A DNA stretch of 64,000 nucleotides from Cephalopachus bancanus (lineage: Eukaryota; Chordata; Mammalia; Primates; Tarsiidae), in NCBI GenBank assembly GCA_027257055.1, contig JAPVLO010000520.1:496001-560000 (forward strand), in the 5' to 3' direction. The notes beneath the pieces are model-generated. The model searched no databases. It was not told the origin of the DNA and worked only from the letters and a program-made list of their open reading frames with translations. The position numbers and the translations under genes were made by a program. Within the stretch, counting starts at the first letter, position 1. Each line of letters begins with the position of its first letter. Below, piece by piece: positions 36,009-46,949 of the stretch.

Positions 36009-37148
36009 ATGGGCTACGCCAGGAAAGTAGGCTGGGTGACTGCAGGCCTGGTTATTGGGGCTGGCGCCTGCTATTGCATTTATAGACTGACCAGAGGAAG
36101 AAAACAGAACAAGGAGAAAATGGCTGAGGGAGGGTCTGGGGATGTGGATGATGCTGGAGACTGTTCTGGGGCTAGGTACAATGACTGGTCTGATGATGAT
36201 GATGACAGCAATGACAGCAAGAGTATAGTATGGTACCCACCTTGGGCCCGAATTGGGACTGAGGCTGGGACCAGAGCTAGAGCTAGGGCAAGGGCCAGAG
36301 CTACCCGGGCACGTCGTGCTGTCCAGAAACGGGCTTCTCCCAATTCAGATGATACTATTTTGTCCCCTCAAGAGCTTCAAAAAGTTCTTTGCTTGGTTGA
36401 GATGTCAGAAAAACCTTATATTCTTGAAGCAGCTTTAATTGCTCTGGGTAACAATGCTGCTTATGCATTCAACAGAGATATTATTCGTGATCTGGGTGGT
36501 CTCCCAATTGTGGCAAAGATTCTTAATACTCGGGATCCCATAGTTAAGGAAAAGGCTTTAATTGTCCTGAATAACTTGAGTGTGAATGCTGAAAATCAGC
36601 GCAGGCTTAAGATATACATGAATCAAGTATGTGATGACACAATCACTTCTCGCTTGAACTCATCTGTGCAGCTGGCTGGACTAAGATTGCTTACGAATAT
36701 GACTGTTACTAATGAGTATCAGCACATGCTTGCTAATTCCATTTCAGACTTTTTTCGTTTATTTTCAGCAGGAAATGAAGAAACCAAGCTTCAGGTTTTG
36801 AAACTCCTTTTGAATTTGGCTGAAAATCCAGCCATGTCTAGGGAACTGCTCAGGGCCCAAGTACCATCTTCACTGGGTTCTCTCTTTAATAAGAAGGAGA
36901 ACAAAGAAGTTATTCTTAAACTTCTGGTCATATTTGAGAACGTATGTGACAATTTTAAATGGGAAGAAAATGAACCTACTCAGAATCACTTTGGTGAAGG
37001 TTCACTTTTTTTCTTTTTAAAAGAATTTCAAGTGTGTGCTGATAAAGTGCTGGGAATAGAAAGTCACCATGATTTTTTGGTAAAAGTAAAAGTTGGAAAA
37101 TTCATGGCCAAACTGGTTGAGCATATGTTCCCAAAGAGCCAGGAATAA
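36009..37148 (+). CDS. ARMCX3: ARMCX3 (ALEX3), mitochondrial armadillo protein
   Basis: 379 residues, the full family length, nearly identical to human ARMCX3 as I know it. Residues 7-27 (VGWVTAGLVIGAGACYCIYRL) form the N-terminal anchor for the mitochondrial outer membrane. Residues 59-70 are acidic (DWSDDDDD). Residues 89-108 are Arg/Ala-rich (RARARARARATRARRAVQKR), a plausible nuclear-localisation or basic segment. Residues about 111-379 form the armadillo-like domain, with LGNNAAYAFN, LNNLSVNAENQ and LRLLTNMTV. The family member is known to bind Miro/TRAK2 and regulate mitochondrial transport in neurons. The start is ATG 36009; the ten in-frame codons before it begin with TTG and are not a real start. 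Coding sequence is in one exon, acceptor CCACCCCTAG with exon start 35859. Divergent from ARMCX6, about 5.3 kb promoter to promoter. Confidence 0.97.
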   Translation: MGYARKVGWVTAGLVIGAGACYCIYRLTRGRKQNKEKMAEGGSGDVDDAGDCSGARYNDWSDDDDDSNDSKSIVWYPPWARIGTEAGTRARARARARATRARRAVQKRASPNSDDTILSPQELQKVLCLVEMSEKPYILEAALIALGNNAAYAFNRDIIRDLGGLPIVAKILNTRDPIVKEKALIVLNNLSVNAENQRRLKIYMNQVCDDTITSRLNSSVQLAGLRLLTNMTVTNEYQHMLANSISDFFRLFSAGNEETKLQVLKLLLNLAENPAMSRELLRAQVPSSLGSLFNKKENKEVILKLLVIFENVCDNFKWEENEPTQNHFGEGSLFFFLKEFQVCADKVLGIESHHDFLVKVKVGKFMAKLVEHMFPKSQE

Positions 37149-38570
37149 CTCCTTGATTTTGTAGTTGAGAAACAACACACATTGTAAACTATTCCTTTTC
37201 TCCACCTTGTTTATACGGTAAAGGAATCCTTTCAGCTGCCAATTTTGAATAATGAATATCATATTGTATCACCAATGCTGATAGTTAACCGAGTTGGTCT
37301 TCAGGTTAAAGCTGGATGAATGAATATCACTACTTGTTTCTGAAAACATGTTTGTTGCTTTTTATCTTGCTGCCTAGATTGAAATATTTTTACTATTTCC
37401 TCTGCATAAGTGACAGTGAACCAATTCATCATAAGTTAGCTCCCTTCTTTCATTTGCATTGATTTAATTTGTGTATCATTAACAAAGGTGTATGTTAATG
37501 CTGGAAAAAAAAGAAAAAAGAAAAAACCAACCTTGTCCTTCGGTTTATAATCTAGGTAGAGAGATAAAAAACATACAAACCAAAAGATAACTGAGACTGT
37601 ATCAGGAGCATACACTCATTGTCAGATGTTTGCTCTCAGAGCACAGAGGAAGCAAAGGGATATGCTCATCAGCTAAAGCTTCATGGAGGAGGTGGCCATT
37701 GAAAATGAGTCCTGAATGGGGTAGGGCAGTTAGGGTTTTCCAGGAGTCAGGACTGAGAAGGGAATGGTATGAGAAATGAGTGAAGGTAGGAATCGACTTC
37801 CTATGACAGGAGACCAGTCTGCTTAGAGTGGAAAGTGTGGGGAGTGGGAGTCAATACATTTGGAAAGCTGGGTGAAGTCAGTTGTGAAGAGCTGTTTGAA
37901 TATTATCCCATTGAACTCCAAGAGCTACTAAATATTTTTTACTAGAAAATAATTGAAATCCATATGAAAGTCCCTCTACTACTATACGGCACCAGTGAGG
38001 GTGTGCCAAAATGTAGCCTTTCAAACCCTGGCGGTGGCCATTTGGCAATACATATCATAAGCCTTAAAATATGTAAACCCTTTGTTCTAAGCAAGTAATT
38101 TAATAATTGGCCAAGGATTGTATGTATAGGTCTGTTAGTCCTAGCACTAAGGTAGTAAAAATTGGAAACAAGCCTTTAGTGTACTGTATTGGTTAAATAA
38201 ATTAAGAAATATTCACGTAGTAGGACATGATAAATATGCTGACGGAAATCTATATAGCCAGGAAAAGCTATTCATTGAGAACTGGGAAGTGAGAAAGGTA
38301 GTCTAGATAGCAGTATTCAGAGGATTATTCCATTTTTTTGGAGAATAATAAAATATATGTTTAAAAAGACACCAAAACTCTGGAATTTATAAACATCCAA
38401 ATAGGAAAGATTTACTTTTTGACTTTTCATTCATCTCTGTGTTATTATTTATCTAAAATGAATATTGATTTTTAGGAAATTTTTGAAAAAGAAAAGTGTT
38501 GGGAATGAAGCAAGTGATTGGAGCACAAACTGAGTGGAAGAAATATTTAGATTAAAAATGAGGTAGGTTA
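37149..38570 (+). other. ARMCX3 3' UTR and flank
   Basis: The region after the stop is homologous to the ARMCX6 3' flank (GTGTATCAT near 37475, then CCTTGTCCTT near 37533). At the homologous poly(A) position ARMCX3 reads ATTAAC, not AATAAA. AATAAA words occur later, near 38197 and 38347. The true 3' end is not determined. Confidence 0.5.
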
Positions 38571-38574
38571 AAGT

Positions 38575-38670
38575 TTCCTCTCTGAAATGATAGATGGGGC
38601 TTATCATGAGGATTAAATGAGGTAATATATGCAAATTACTTATAATTTTCTGGCACATAGTAGTTAATTA
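38575..38670 (+). repeat. MIR SINE fragment
   Basis: GATGGGGCTTATCATGAGG, ATTAAATGAGGTAATATATG and CTGGCACATAGTAG follow the MIR core order. Confidence 0.65.
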
Positions 38671-38679
38671 AGAAAAGTG

Positions 38680-40770
38680 AGCACCCTTAATTACCTAGAA
38701 TGCAGGGTTGATATTTTTAGGTTGACCTTTGTTTTGCTGGGGCGTTCTGCCATGTTTCAGTGTCATTTAATAAATAATAGTAACAATAAAGGTTAACATT
38801 TATTAAGTGACTACTGTGTAAAGTTCTGTTATTCCTGCAAGGCAACTGTTAAAATAATTTCTCAAAGGAATAAGATTTTCTTTCTTTTTTAATGAATCAA
38901 AATGTTTTCTTAGACAGGATCACACCAGCTTCCACAATATATTTCTAGTTGGTTTGGGGATGTTATCCTGATTTCTTTATGAGACTAGGAAAAAGTAAAA
39001 TCCTCTGTTCAGATATCTGGTTTGGCCCTAGGTTTCCATATAGGTACTGTAATGTTGTCTGTGGTAGACACAAGGACCAGGGAGTGTGGTTGGCTTAAAG
39101 TTGTTGGGTATGGTGACACTACTAAATCATGCATATGTAGGAATTCATTTAACACCAGTTTTAAGGGTAGGATAGGCTGAGGGAAAAGGGGACTAACATT
39201 TGTCTTGCTCTTATTGTTAGGTGAGAGAAAAAAGATTTGCGGGGGTTGGGGTGGGAGGATTAATTCATGTAAAATAAATTGTTTGAGGTACCTGTGTGAC
39301 ATTCAGATGGGGGCGTCCTATTGTCATTTGAATATGTTGATCTGATGCTCAGAAGAGAAGAATGGGCTGCAAATGAAGATTTTAGAGTCATCAGAGGATG
39401 GATGATAACAGGCCATGGAACAGGATGTGATTCCCCCAGAGAGAAGGTACAGAGTCAGAGCAAAAGGCTGCAGAAAGAACTAAGGGACTATGGCAGCACA
39501 GAATTGAAACTGAATGTATACCTTTCCAGACACTTTTACTATCCGCATAAGTATATGCTTTTTATATAAAGTTGGATCATATTATAAATAAATTTTCAGA
39601 GCCTGATTTTAAATTATTTTATCAAAAAACAATAATAAAGATTTGTTGGAGATATTTGAGAAAATAGAGTTAATGAATACAGATTTGTCACTTGACCGTG
39701 ATATGTAGCTTGAACTTCTAAAAACATATTCAGATTAAGCCATGTTGACCTTGAGGTCATACCTGGGGTAAAAATGAGGTTAACTGGAGGAGTAAAAAGC
39801 CCCACTGAGGCAGGCACAGGTTTGACTAGTATCCAGTTGCTCCTTTTACTCTCTCCTTGTTCCTTCTCATTCTTCCTCTTCTCCCTCTCACACTTGTCTT
39901 TATTTGCTTCTCCCGAGAGATCATCCGTAGCCTCCTTGTGCTTCTGTGTCTTTCAGGGTGACCATTTAATCCATCCCCATGACAGCGTGCCACGAACCAG
40001 TGAGCATTTAATTCAGAACAATAACTGTTATTGCTCTGGTCATAAGGTGACCCTGGGTGTGACTGAATGCTGAGATTTTTTTTGGAGTCCTTGGTGAACA
40101 GAAGAGACTGAGAAGGAACCAGGCCAGCTTGGGGCAGCTGTATGTGTACTGCATGTATTTTTGATGTTCCTATGCCTGGTCTTAGTTAGACTGAATAACC
40201 CAGACTTTGGGAAAGTGTTGTGTGAGACAGGTGTGTGACTGCTTGGCCAGGAAGGTTTCACAGCCAGGCCACACACTGATGTCCCTACGTTTTCACACAG
40301 GAGGTTGTTGTTCTCAATCCTTTTGGGAAGGGTAAAGTTTTAGGATTGTGACTCTGATGGTGGTGGCTCATGGGGCATGGGGAGACAGTGTCTTCTTTTT
40401 ACAGAGGATGGCAGCTCCTGTGATATTCTGCCTATTATGGCTTTGTTGTCATCTAACAGTTTTAGGATAAGTGGGTCTATCCCAGTCCAAACATGTTCAA
40501 AGGTGATTTTCCAAAGGAGATGTTTAATTCTGTTATAAATTGTCAACCAAAGCATACGTAATATTTCAAAGCTCAGGAAACGGGTTTTCTTTTTTAAAAA
40601 AATATTCGTATTTACCTGCCTTGTTTCAAAAGAGATTCCAAGTGTAGGTTTAGCAAATTGGTGTGGTTCAGACACATTTTATGTTTATGGGTTTCTTTCA
40701 TTAATTTCTCTGCTAAGTTTCCTGATTTATACTATTTTCAATGCTAGTTTTTTTTTTTCATTAATTTTGC
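38680..40770. other. No gene recognised
   Basis: Contains possible MIR-like sequence near 38770-38850 and open frames shorter than 115 codons without recognisable products. Confidence 0.4.
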
Positions 40771-40776
40771 ATCACA

Positions 40777-41072
40777 TACCAAACTGAAGGTTTTGTCTGG
40801 TTTCTCTGTTTAAACTTGTCCTTAAGCCAGAGCTGTCTCACTGCCATTCTGGGGTCTTTGGTCTGCCCTGCCTTGAGGGTGTAATATTAAGCAGAATAAG
40901 GAAAATTTACTTTTTACAGTGGCCTACCAAGCTGAAGGTTTTGTCTGGTTTCTCTGTTTAAACTTGCCCTTAAGCCAGAGCTGTCTCACTGCCATTCTGG
41001 GGTCTTTGGTCTGCCCGGCCCTGAGGGTGTAGTATTAAGCAGGATAAGGAATATTTACTTTTCACAGTGGCC
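40777..41072 (+). repeat. 148-bp tandem duplication
   Basis: Two head-to-tail copies (40777-40924, 40925-41072), each starting TACCAA and running to CACAGTGGCC (CTTTTTACAGTGG in the first). They differ at about ten positions. Confidence 0.95.
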
Positions 41073-41272
41073 TACCTCTGTGCTTGACCCTCTCCATTAG
41101 GGACCTCTCAGACCTTGTATTAAGGGCTTGGGCAATTGTGTGTTTGGGGATAGGTGTGGGTGGAGGAAGAAGGAAGGAGTAAAGGAATCCTTATTAGAAG
41201 TGTAACTTTATCAATGTAATTCAATTCACGGTTGAGAGTGGGCTGTCATTCTCTGGCCCCATGGGCCATTAA

Positions 41273-41567
41273 CTTTTTTTTTTTTTTTTTTGAGTTGGAG
41301 TCTCACTCTGTTGCCCAGACTGGAGTGCAGTGGCCGCTCCCAGCCACCGCAGCCTCGACCTGCTGGGCGCCAGCGATCCTTCCGGCTCAGCCTTCCAAGG
41401 AGCTGGAACTACAGGTGCGCGCTACCACGCCCGGCTAATTTTTTATTTATTGTAAAGATGAGGGCTCGCCAAGTTGGCCAGGCGGGTCTCGAACCCACGG
41501 GCTCAGGCAATCCACTCACCTCAGCCTCCCAAGGCGCAGGATTACAGGCTGAGCCACCCAGCCAACT
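41273..41567 (-). repeat. Alu SINE, antisense
   Basis: T-run then both monomers in reverse complement. Target repeats GCCATTAAC at 41264-41272 and 41568-41576. Confidence 0.95.
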
Positions 41568-41594
41568 GCCATTAACATTTTTAAAAGTGAAAGA

Positions 41595-41871
41595 AGCCAG
41601 GTGTGTTGGCTCATGCCTATAATCCCAGCACTTTGGGAGACGGAGGTGAGAAGATTGCCTGAGCCCACGGGTTCGAGACCAGCCTGGGCAACTGGTGATA
41701 CCTCATCTCTACAATAAATCAAAAAATTAGCCGGGTATGGTGGCGTGTGCCTGTAGTTCCAGCTACTTGGAAGCCTGAGCCCAGCAGGTTGAGACTGCGG
41801 TGGCCATGAAATGCTGCTGCACTCCAGCCTGGGTGACAGAGTGAGACTCCAACTCAAAAAAAAAAAAAAAA
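41595..41871 (+). repeat. Alu SINE, sense
   Basis: Sense dimer with an A tail. Target repeats AAAAGTGAAAGA at 41583-41594 and 41872-41883 are perfect. It sits within 30 bp of the preceding opposite-strand Alu, forming an inverted Alu pair. Confidence 0.95.
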
Positions 41872-42867
41872 AAAAGTGAAAGAGTAGGTGTGATACAAGG
41901 ATCTTTGGACATAGAACATACTCATTTATTGAGCATTTTTCAGTTCGCGGGGGACATAATATGCTATCAAATGGGGTGAGATTACTTTTTGAAAATAAAA
42001 AAAGAATAGTAGTTTGTTACTGTAGAAAATACAGTTGCTCTACAGAACATTCTTTCCCTAAGATCAATCAATATCAGAAACCAAATTATCATAGAAGGTT
42101 GTTTATTTAGTTCTCAGGGAATGTAGCCAACCTAGCTAGAGATTGGTGCCATCAAAGCAGGAAAATCTGGTACATCCATCTTTGCTATGGGGATTAACTT
42201 GTTGCTGAAATCCAATACTTGTATTTAAGAGCAAGAGTACATTTCTCCCTGGACACAATTATAAATTTTGTCTTTCTAGATGCCCCTTTGGTAGAGGCAG
42301 AGTATCAGTAGGCGATAATTTTATGACTATTAAGATATATGATCAAATTGGCTATCAGAGTTTGAGAGATATATGCTTTTTTAAAGTAATGAGATCTATT
42401 ATTTTTAAAACTTTATTTTTAAGTGGCAAATAATAATCGGGGGTATAATGTAATGTTATGACACATGTATACATTGTGGAATGATCAAAACAAGCTAACT
42501 AACATATACATCACCTTACATACTTATCATTCATTTCTTTATGGTGAGAACATTTAAAATCTACTTTTATCAATTTTGAAAAATGCAGTAGTTTATTATT
42601 AACTGTACTCACCATGCTGTGAAGTAGATTTCTAGAACTTATTCCTCCTGTGAAACTTTATACCCTTTAACTAACATTTCCCCTTTCCTTGTCTATTCCC
42701 TCATCCCCCACCTGCTGGTAACCACCATTCTACTCTACTTCTGTGAGTTTGACTTTTTTAGATTCCACATATGCATAAGATCATTTGGTATTTGTCTTTC
42801 TGTCCCTGACTTACTTCACTTAGTATAATGTTTTCTAGATTCATCCAAGTTGTTGCAACTGATAGAT

Positions 42868-43040
42868 TCCTCCTGCTCCTCCTCCTCCTCCTCCTCCTTC
42901 TTTTGTTTTTAAGAGAAAAGATCTCGCTATGTTACCCAGGTCGGTCTGGAACTCCTGAGCTCAAGTGATCTCCCACCTTGAGAATAGCACAACCTCCCTT
43001 GTAGCTGGGACCACAGACCCATACCACTGTGCCCTGTTAG
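42868..43040 (-). repeat. Alu monomer-like SINE with (TCC)n head
   Basis: CTCCTC repeats are followed by the reverse complement of a single Alu-like monomer (GATCTCGCTATGTTACCCAGG, GAACTCCTGAGCTCAAGTGA). Probably a FLAM/FRAM-type free monomer. Confidence 0.65.
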
Positions 43041-43114
43041 AATTTCCTTCTTTTTTAAGGCTGAATTGTTTCCATTGTATGAATAGGGTGCCAAAAAAAT
43101 GAACACACATTTTA

Positions 43115-43210
43115 AAAAATTTTTATTTTTTTATTATAAAGATGTGGGGTACAATTCAGGGTTAGGTATACAAACATTGATTATGCAGGTACCCTTGTTG
43201 ATGAGGTATT
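43115..43210 (-). repeat. Severely truncated L1 3' tail
   Basis: Under 100 bp: poly(T)-rich head, then GATGTGGGGTACAATTCAGG and TATACAAACATTG. Flanked by GAACACACATTTTAA and GAATACACATTTTAA (43101-43115 and 43211-43225), a one-mismatch target duplication. Confidence 0.85.
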
Positions 43211-43259
43211 GAATACACATTTTAAGAAAGGAAAAAATCTGTATTAAAACTGTAATACT

Positions 43260-43553
43260 TGCCGGGCTTGGTGGCTCAGCCTGTAATCCCACACCTTTGG
43301 GAGGCTGAGGTGAGTGGAATGCCTGAGCCCGCGGGTTCGAGATCTGCCTGGGCAGCGAGACCTCATCTCTACAATAAATCAAAAAATCAGCCGGGCGTGG
43401 TAGCGCGCGCCTGTAATTCCGGCTACTCGGAAGGCTGAGGCGGAAAGATCGCCGGAGCCCAGCAGGTTGAGGCTGCGGTGACCGGGAGCGGCCACTGCAC
43501 TCCAGTCTGGGCGACAGAGTGAGACTCCAACTCAAAAAAAACCAAACAAACAA
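43260..43553 (+). repeat. Alu SINE, sense
   Basis: CpG-rich young-looking dimer. Target repeats AAAACTGTAATACT at 43246-43259 and 43554-43567 are perfect. Confidence 0.96.
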
Positions 43554-44847
43554 AAAACTGTAATACTCAATATATACCAATAACAAAGCATGAATATGAA
43601 TATGAATACAATCACGTTTGACTTCTGCAATTATAAGAGGTGCACAAAGTGGTTACCATTAGTGTCCAGATACATCTGATTATGGCAAACTAAAAATAAT
43701 ACATAGGTAACAACTCTTAAAATGTGTATACTTGTTTTGGCACTCTAGGTATATCACAAAGGAATAAGTTCTAGAAATCTACTTTATTCATTCATCCGTT
43801 GATGGACACAGGTTGATTCTATATCTTAGCTATTGTGAATTATGCTGCAATAAACATGAAAATGCAGATATCTTTTCAATACACTGATGTGAATTTTTTT
43901 GGATATATACCCACAGGTGGGATTGCTGGATCATATGGCAATTATATTTTTAGTTTTTTGAGGAAATTCCATACTGTTTTCCAAAATGTGTGTACTAATT
44001 TACATTCCCACTAACAATGTTCAAGGGTTTCCTCATCTCCATATCCTTGCTAACTAAGGTTATCTTTTGTCTTTTTGATAATAGCCATCCCTAACAGGTA
44101 TGAGGTGATATCTCAGTGTGATTTTAATTTGCATTTCCCTAGTGATTAGAGATATCGCGTATTTTTTTCATGTAGCTATTAGTCATTTGTATGTCTTTTT
44201 TTTTTGTAGAATTTCTTTTTAGATCCTTTCCCCATTTTTTAGTTGTGCTGTTTGTTTTCTTAGTATTGAGTTGTTTGACTTCCTTATATATTTTGTATAT
44301 TAGCCAGTTATCAGATATGTGATTTACAAATATTTTCCTCCCAATTTGTGGGTTATCTCTTCACCCTGCTAATTGTTTCCTTTGCTGTGCAGAAGCTTTT
44401 TAGTTCAATGCAATCCCATAGGTCTACTTTTGCTTTTGTTATCTGTGCTTTAGGGATCATGTTCAAGAAATCATTGTTCAGACCAATGTTGTGGAGCTTT
44501 TATCCTATGTTTCCTGAAATAGATATATATGTATATATTATATAAAATATAATATATATATATATATTCATAGCTGGAGAAGACTGTAGTATTTGCAATG
44601 CATTCTTCCTTACATGTTGACAAATCTGGTACTTTTCTGGATTTTTTAAAATGAGAAATTATACCTGGCTATCAAATGTTTTGGAGACCTGAGCAAAATT
44701 GTTGCCTCTTTAGTTATTTTTTCCATTTTCATTTTTCTGTTCACTAAGTTGTAATTTTGAAGATGTTCATGCTAATTTTGTGGTCTTCTTTCAATAAGCT
44801 GTAATGAAAATCCAGACCTAGTGAAATGAATCCATAAAACAAAACTT

Positions 44848-44890
44848 AATTTTTTTTTTTATTTTAAAGATGTGGGGTACAATTCAGGGT
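44848..44890 (-). repeat. Ultra-short L1 3' tail insertion
   Basis: Only about 43 bp of the same L1 tail (poly(T), GATGTGGGGTACAATTCAGG), flanked by near-identical 12-bp repeats AAAACAAAACTT (44836-44847) and AAAACACAACTT (44891-44902). Confidence 0.8.
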
Positions 44891-44902
44891 AAAACACAAC
44901 TT

Positions 44903-46900
44903 TTAATTTTTATTCTATCATTTAAAATGAGTTCAAATGGATACTCTTCTCAGTATTAGAAACAATGGAATATAGAGAAGACAATAAAACACGCATATCT
45001 TAAAAAAAATGTATAAATCCTTTATCCATTCAAACTGACTTGGAGAATGATTCTTTGTAATCCCTTATTGTTTGTTATTATCAATCATCACCTCTTAAAG
45101 TTGGTTTATATAATCTGTAGCCAAATATCGAAATTATTAAATTGTACTTCGTCACTTATGAAAATTTAATCAGTTCTGGCTTCTTTTCTTCTGGTATAAT
45201 GGTAAACAGTTATAAATGTCATAACTTGTGAATGTTTATAAATATATGCCGCACATGCATAATCATATTTTTAGGTGGTTATGGGTTATAATTGAGGAAA
45301 TAGTATGGTGCTAGTAAGACCCTGGAATTGTTTCTCAACTAGTTTTTAAATGACTAGTAGAGGTCCCATATATGTGTTTCAACTTAGAAAAGGAAAAATA
45401 ATTAGTGCCTGGGGAAGAAGGCCATATTAGAGCGTCTGCACTGGAGGACAAAATTTTGCATTGAACTAGCTATTTGACTACCGCTGGGAGATAAATCTGG
45501 GTTACCAGCACTCTAAGATATTATTTTTCATAATGACCTCTATTTTTATCTTTTTTTATTGTGTTTTCTTTAACCTTAGAAATAGCACATGCTTATTAAA
45601 AATTTAAACGGATATATAAAGTAAAATATAAAATTGTCCTGTTCTTGTCCAGCTTTAACTACCTACTGTTACCAATCTGATGTTTTCTATGCATATTCAT
45701 AGATAGATATTATAAATACTCATGTTTTTAACAGAAAATGAACTCACTCCATATAATGTTCTATTCTATGACTTTTTTTCACTTTCAATACATCATGTAT
45801 ACTTTTCCATGCATATCTTACCTCATTTAACTGTTCATGATGTCTTTCTCTATAGATGATCTGCATTTTCATGTAGTCACATCCCTCAGCCTTTCCCTTT
45901 AGGCTTCTAGATTTTGAATTATGCTTGGATGGGTCTTTTCCATCCCAAGATTTTAAAATAATTTTTATATTGTCTTCAAGCTTTTAAAAATAGTTGTGTG
46001 TGTGTGTGCGTGCATGTGTGTGTGTGTGCGTGTGTGTGTGTGTGCGCGCGCGCACGCTTCTGTTTCTTTTTAATCCTTCCAGTATATACTTTTGCGTGTG
46101 GTATGATGTAAAGATGTAATTTTACTTCTTTTTCCTAGCTCCAGACATAAAATATGCCACCCTTTCATCCATTTTTTGACAGGACTTTTTATACACTATT
46201 AGCCATAGGTTGTTTACAAAATGTTATTCTTCTCTGAAAATGGAAACATTATTTCTCTGTTTGCTATCTTTGCAGTATGATGTACTGAGCATTGTTGGTG
46301 AGGTACTATATCACAGAATCTGTTTTATTAAAGATGGAATTGATAGTATCGGGTTGTGACACTCATAATTTCTCATGTGTGGGTCTATTATAAAGACATT
46401 TAAAACACCAAGAGGACAAACAAAATGCACTGTGGCTCATGAAAATGCTACTGTTTGTATACAAAAGATAGTCTAACAGGTGACCTAAGTTAATTTATAC
46501 CACTTCACTGAAAGCAATCTTAATGTTGTCCTGGTATACATGAAAATGAATAATCTGATCAGTATATTTGAGAGTTTGAAAGTCTGAGGGCTAATCCAGT
46601 CTTCCAACAAGATAGTTTTATATTGTCATGGGTGTCTTGGAACCAAAGATAAGAAACTGATCTCTTTAAAGCATGGAACGAACTGTCAGATCTAGAGGGC
46701 TTGCACACTATGAATAAGACATTTTAGAGAACATTTACAAGATAAAGTAATATTCTTATCAAAAATAGTTTAAATACAGATTTAAATTTATAAAATAAAC
46801 TTGGAATCAAATAGAGAATATAGCATAAGAAAAAATGAAATATTGGGGACATTGAGACTGAGATAATTGGTTTAACTAGCAATTGATGAAATCATTCTAT
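44903..46900. other. AT-rich, no gene; old L1-like texture
   Basis: 45550-46200 resembles antisense ancient L1 (a GCACATGCTTATTAAAAATT word, later a TGTGGTATGATGTAAAG word). No coding sequence is supported. Confidence 0.4.
45994..46056. repeat. (TG)n(CG)n alternating purine-pyrimidine tract
   Basis: TG repeats with interspersed CG and GCATG, ending in GCGCGCGCGCACGC. Confidence 0.92.
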
Positions 46901-46949
46901 GGACTAGTTTGATTGGTGGATGACACCCATTCACCAGTGATATATGTCC

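Larger units (their letters stand above)
42385..44560 (-). repeat. L1 3' region, antisense, with nested insertions
   Basis: Reverse complement of an L1 3' UTR (42385-42865) and ORF2 3' end (43780-44520; wording ATTGTGAATTATGCTGCAATA and GGATATATACCCAC). It is interrupted by a FLAM-like Alu monomer, a short L1 tail and a full Alu. Confidence 0.8.

Noticed and set aside
39321..39569. 82-codon frame MSFEYVDLML as a gene
   Set aside because: No homologue recognised; the region looks like old dispersed repeat sequence.
41290..43586. Frames of the SWSLTLSPRLECSG type
   Set aside because: These are antisense Alu translations, repeated at every Alu in the window.
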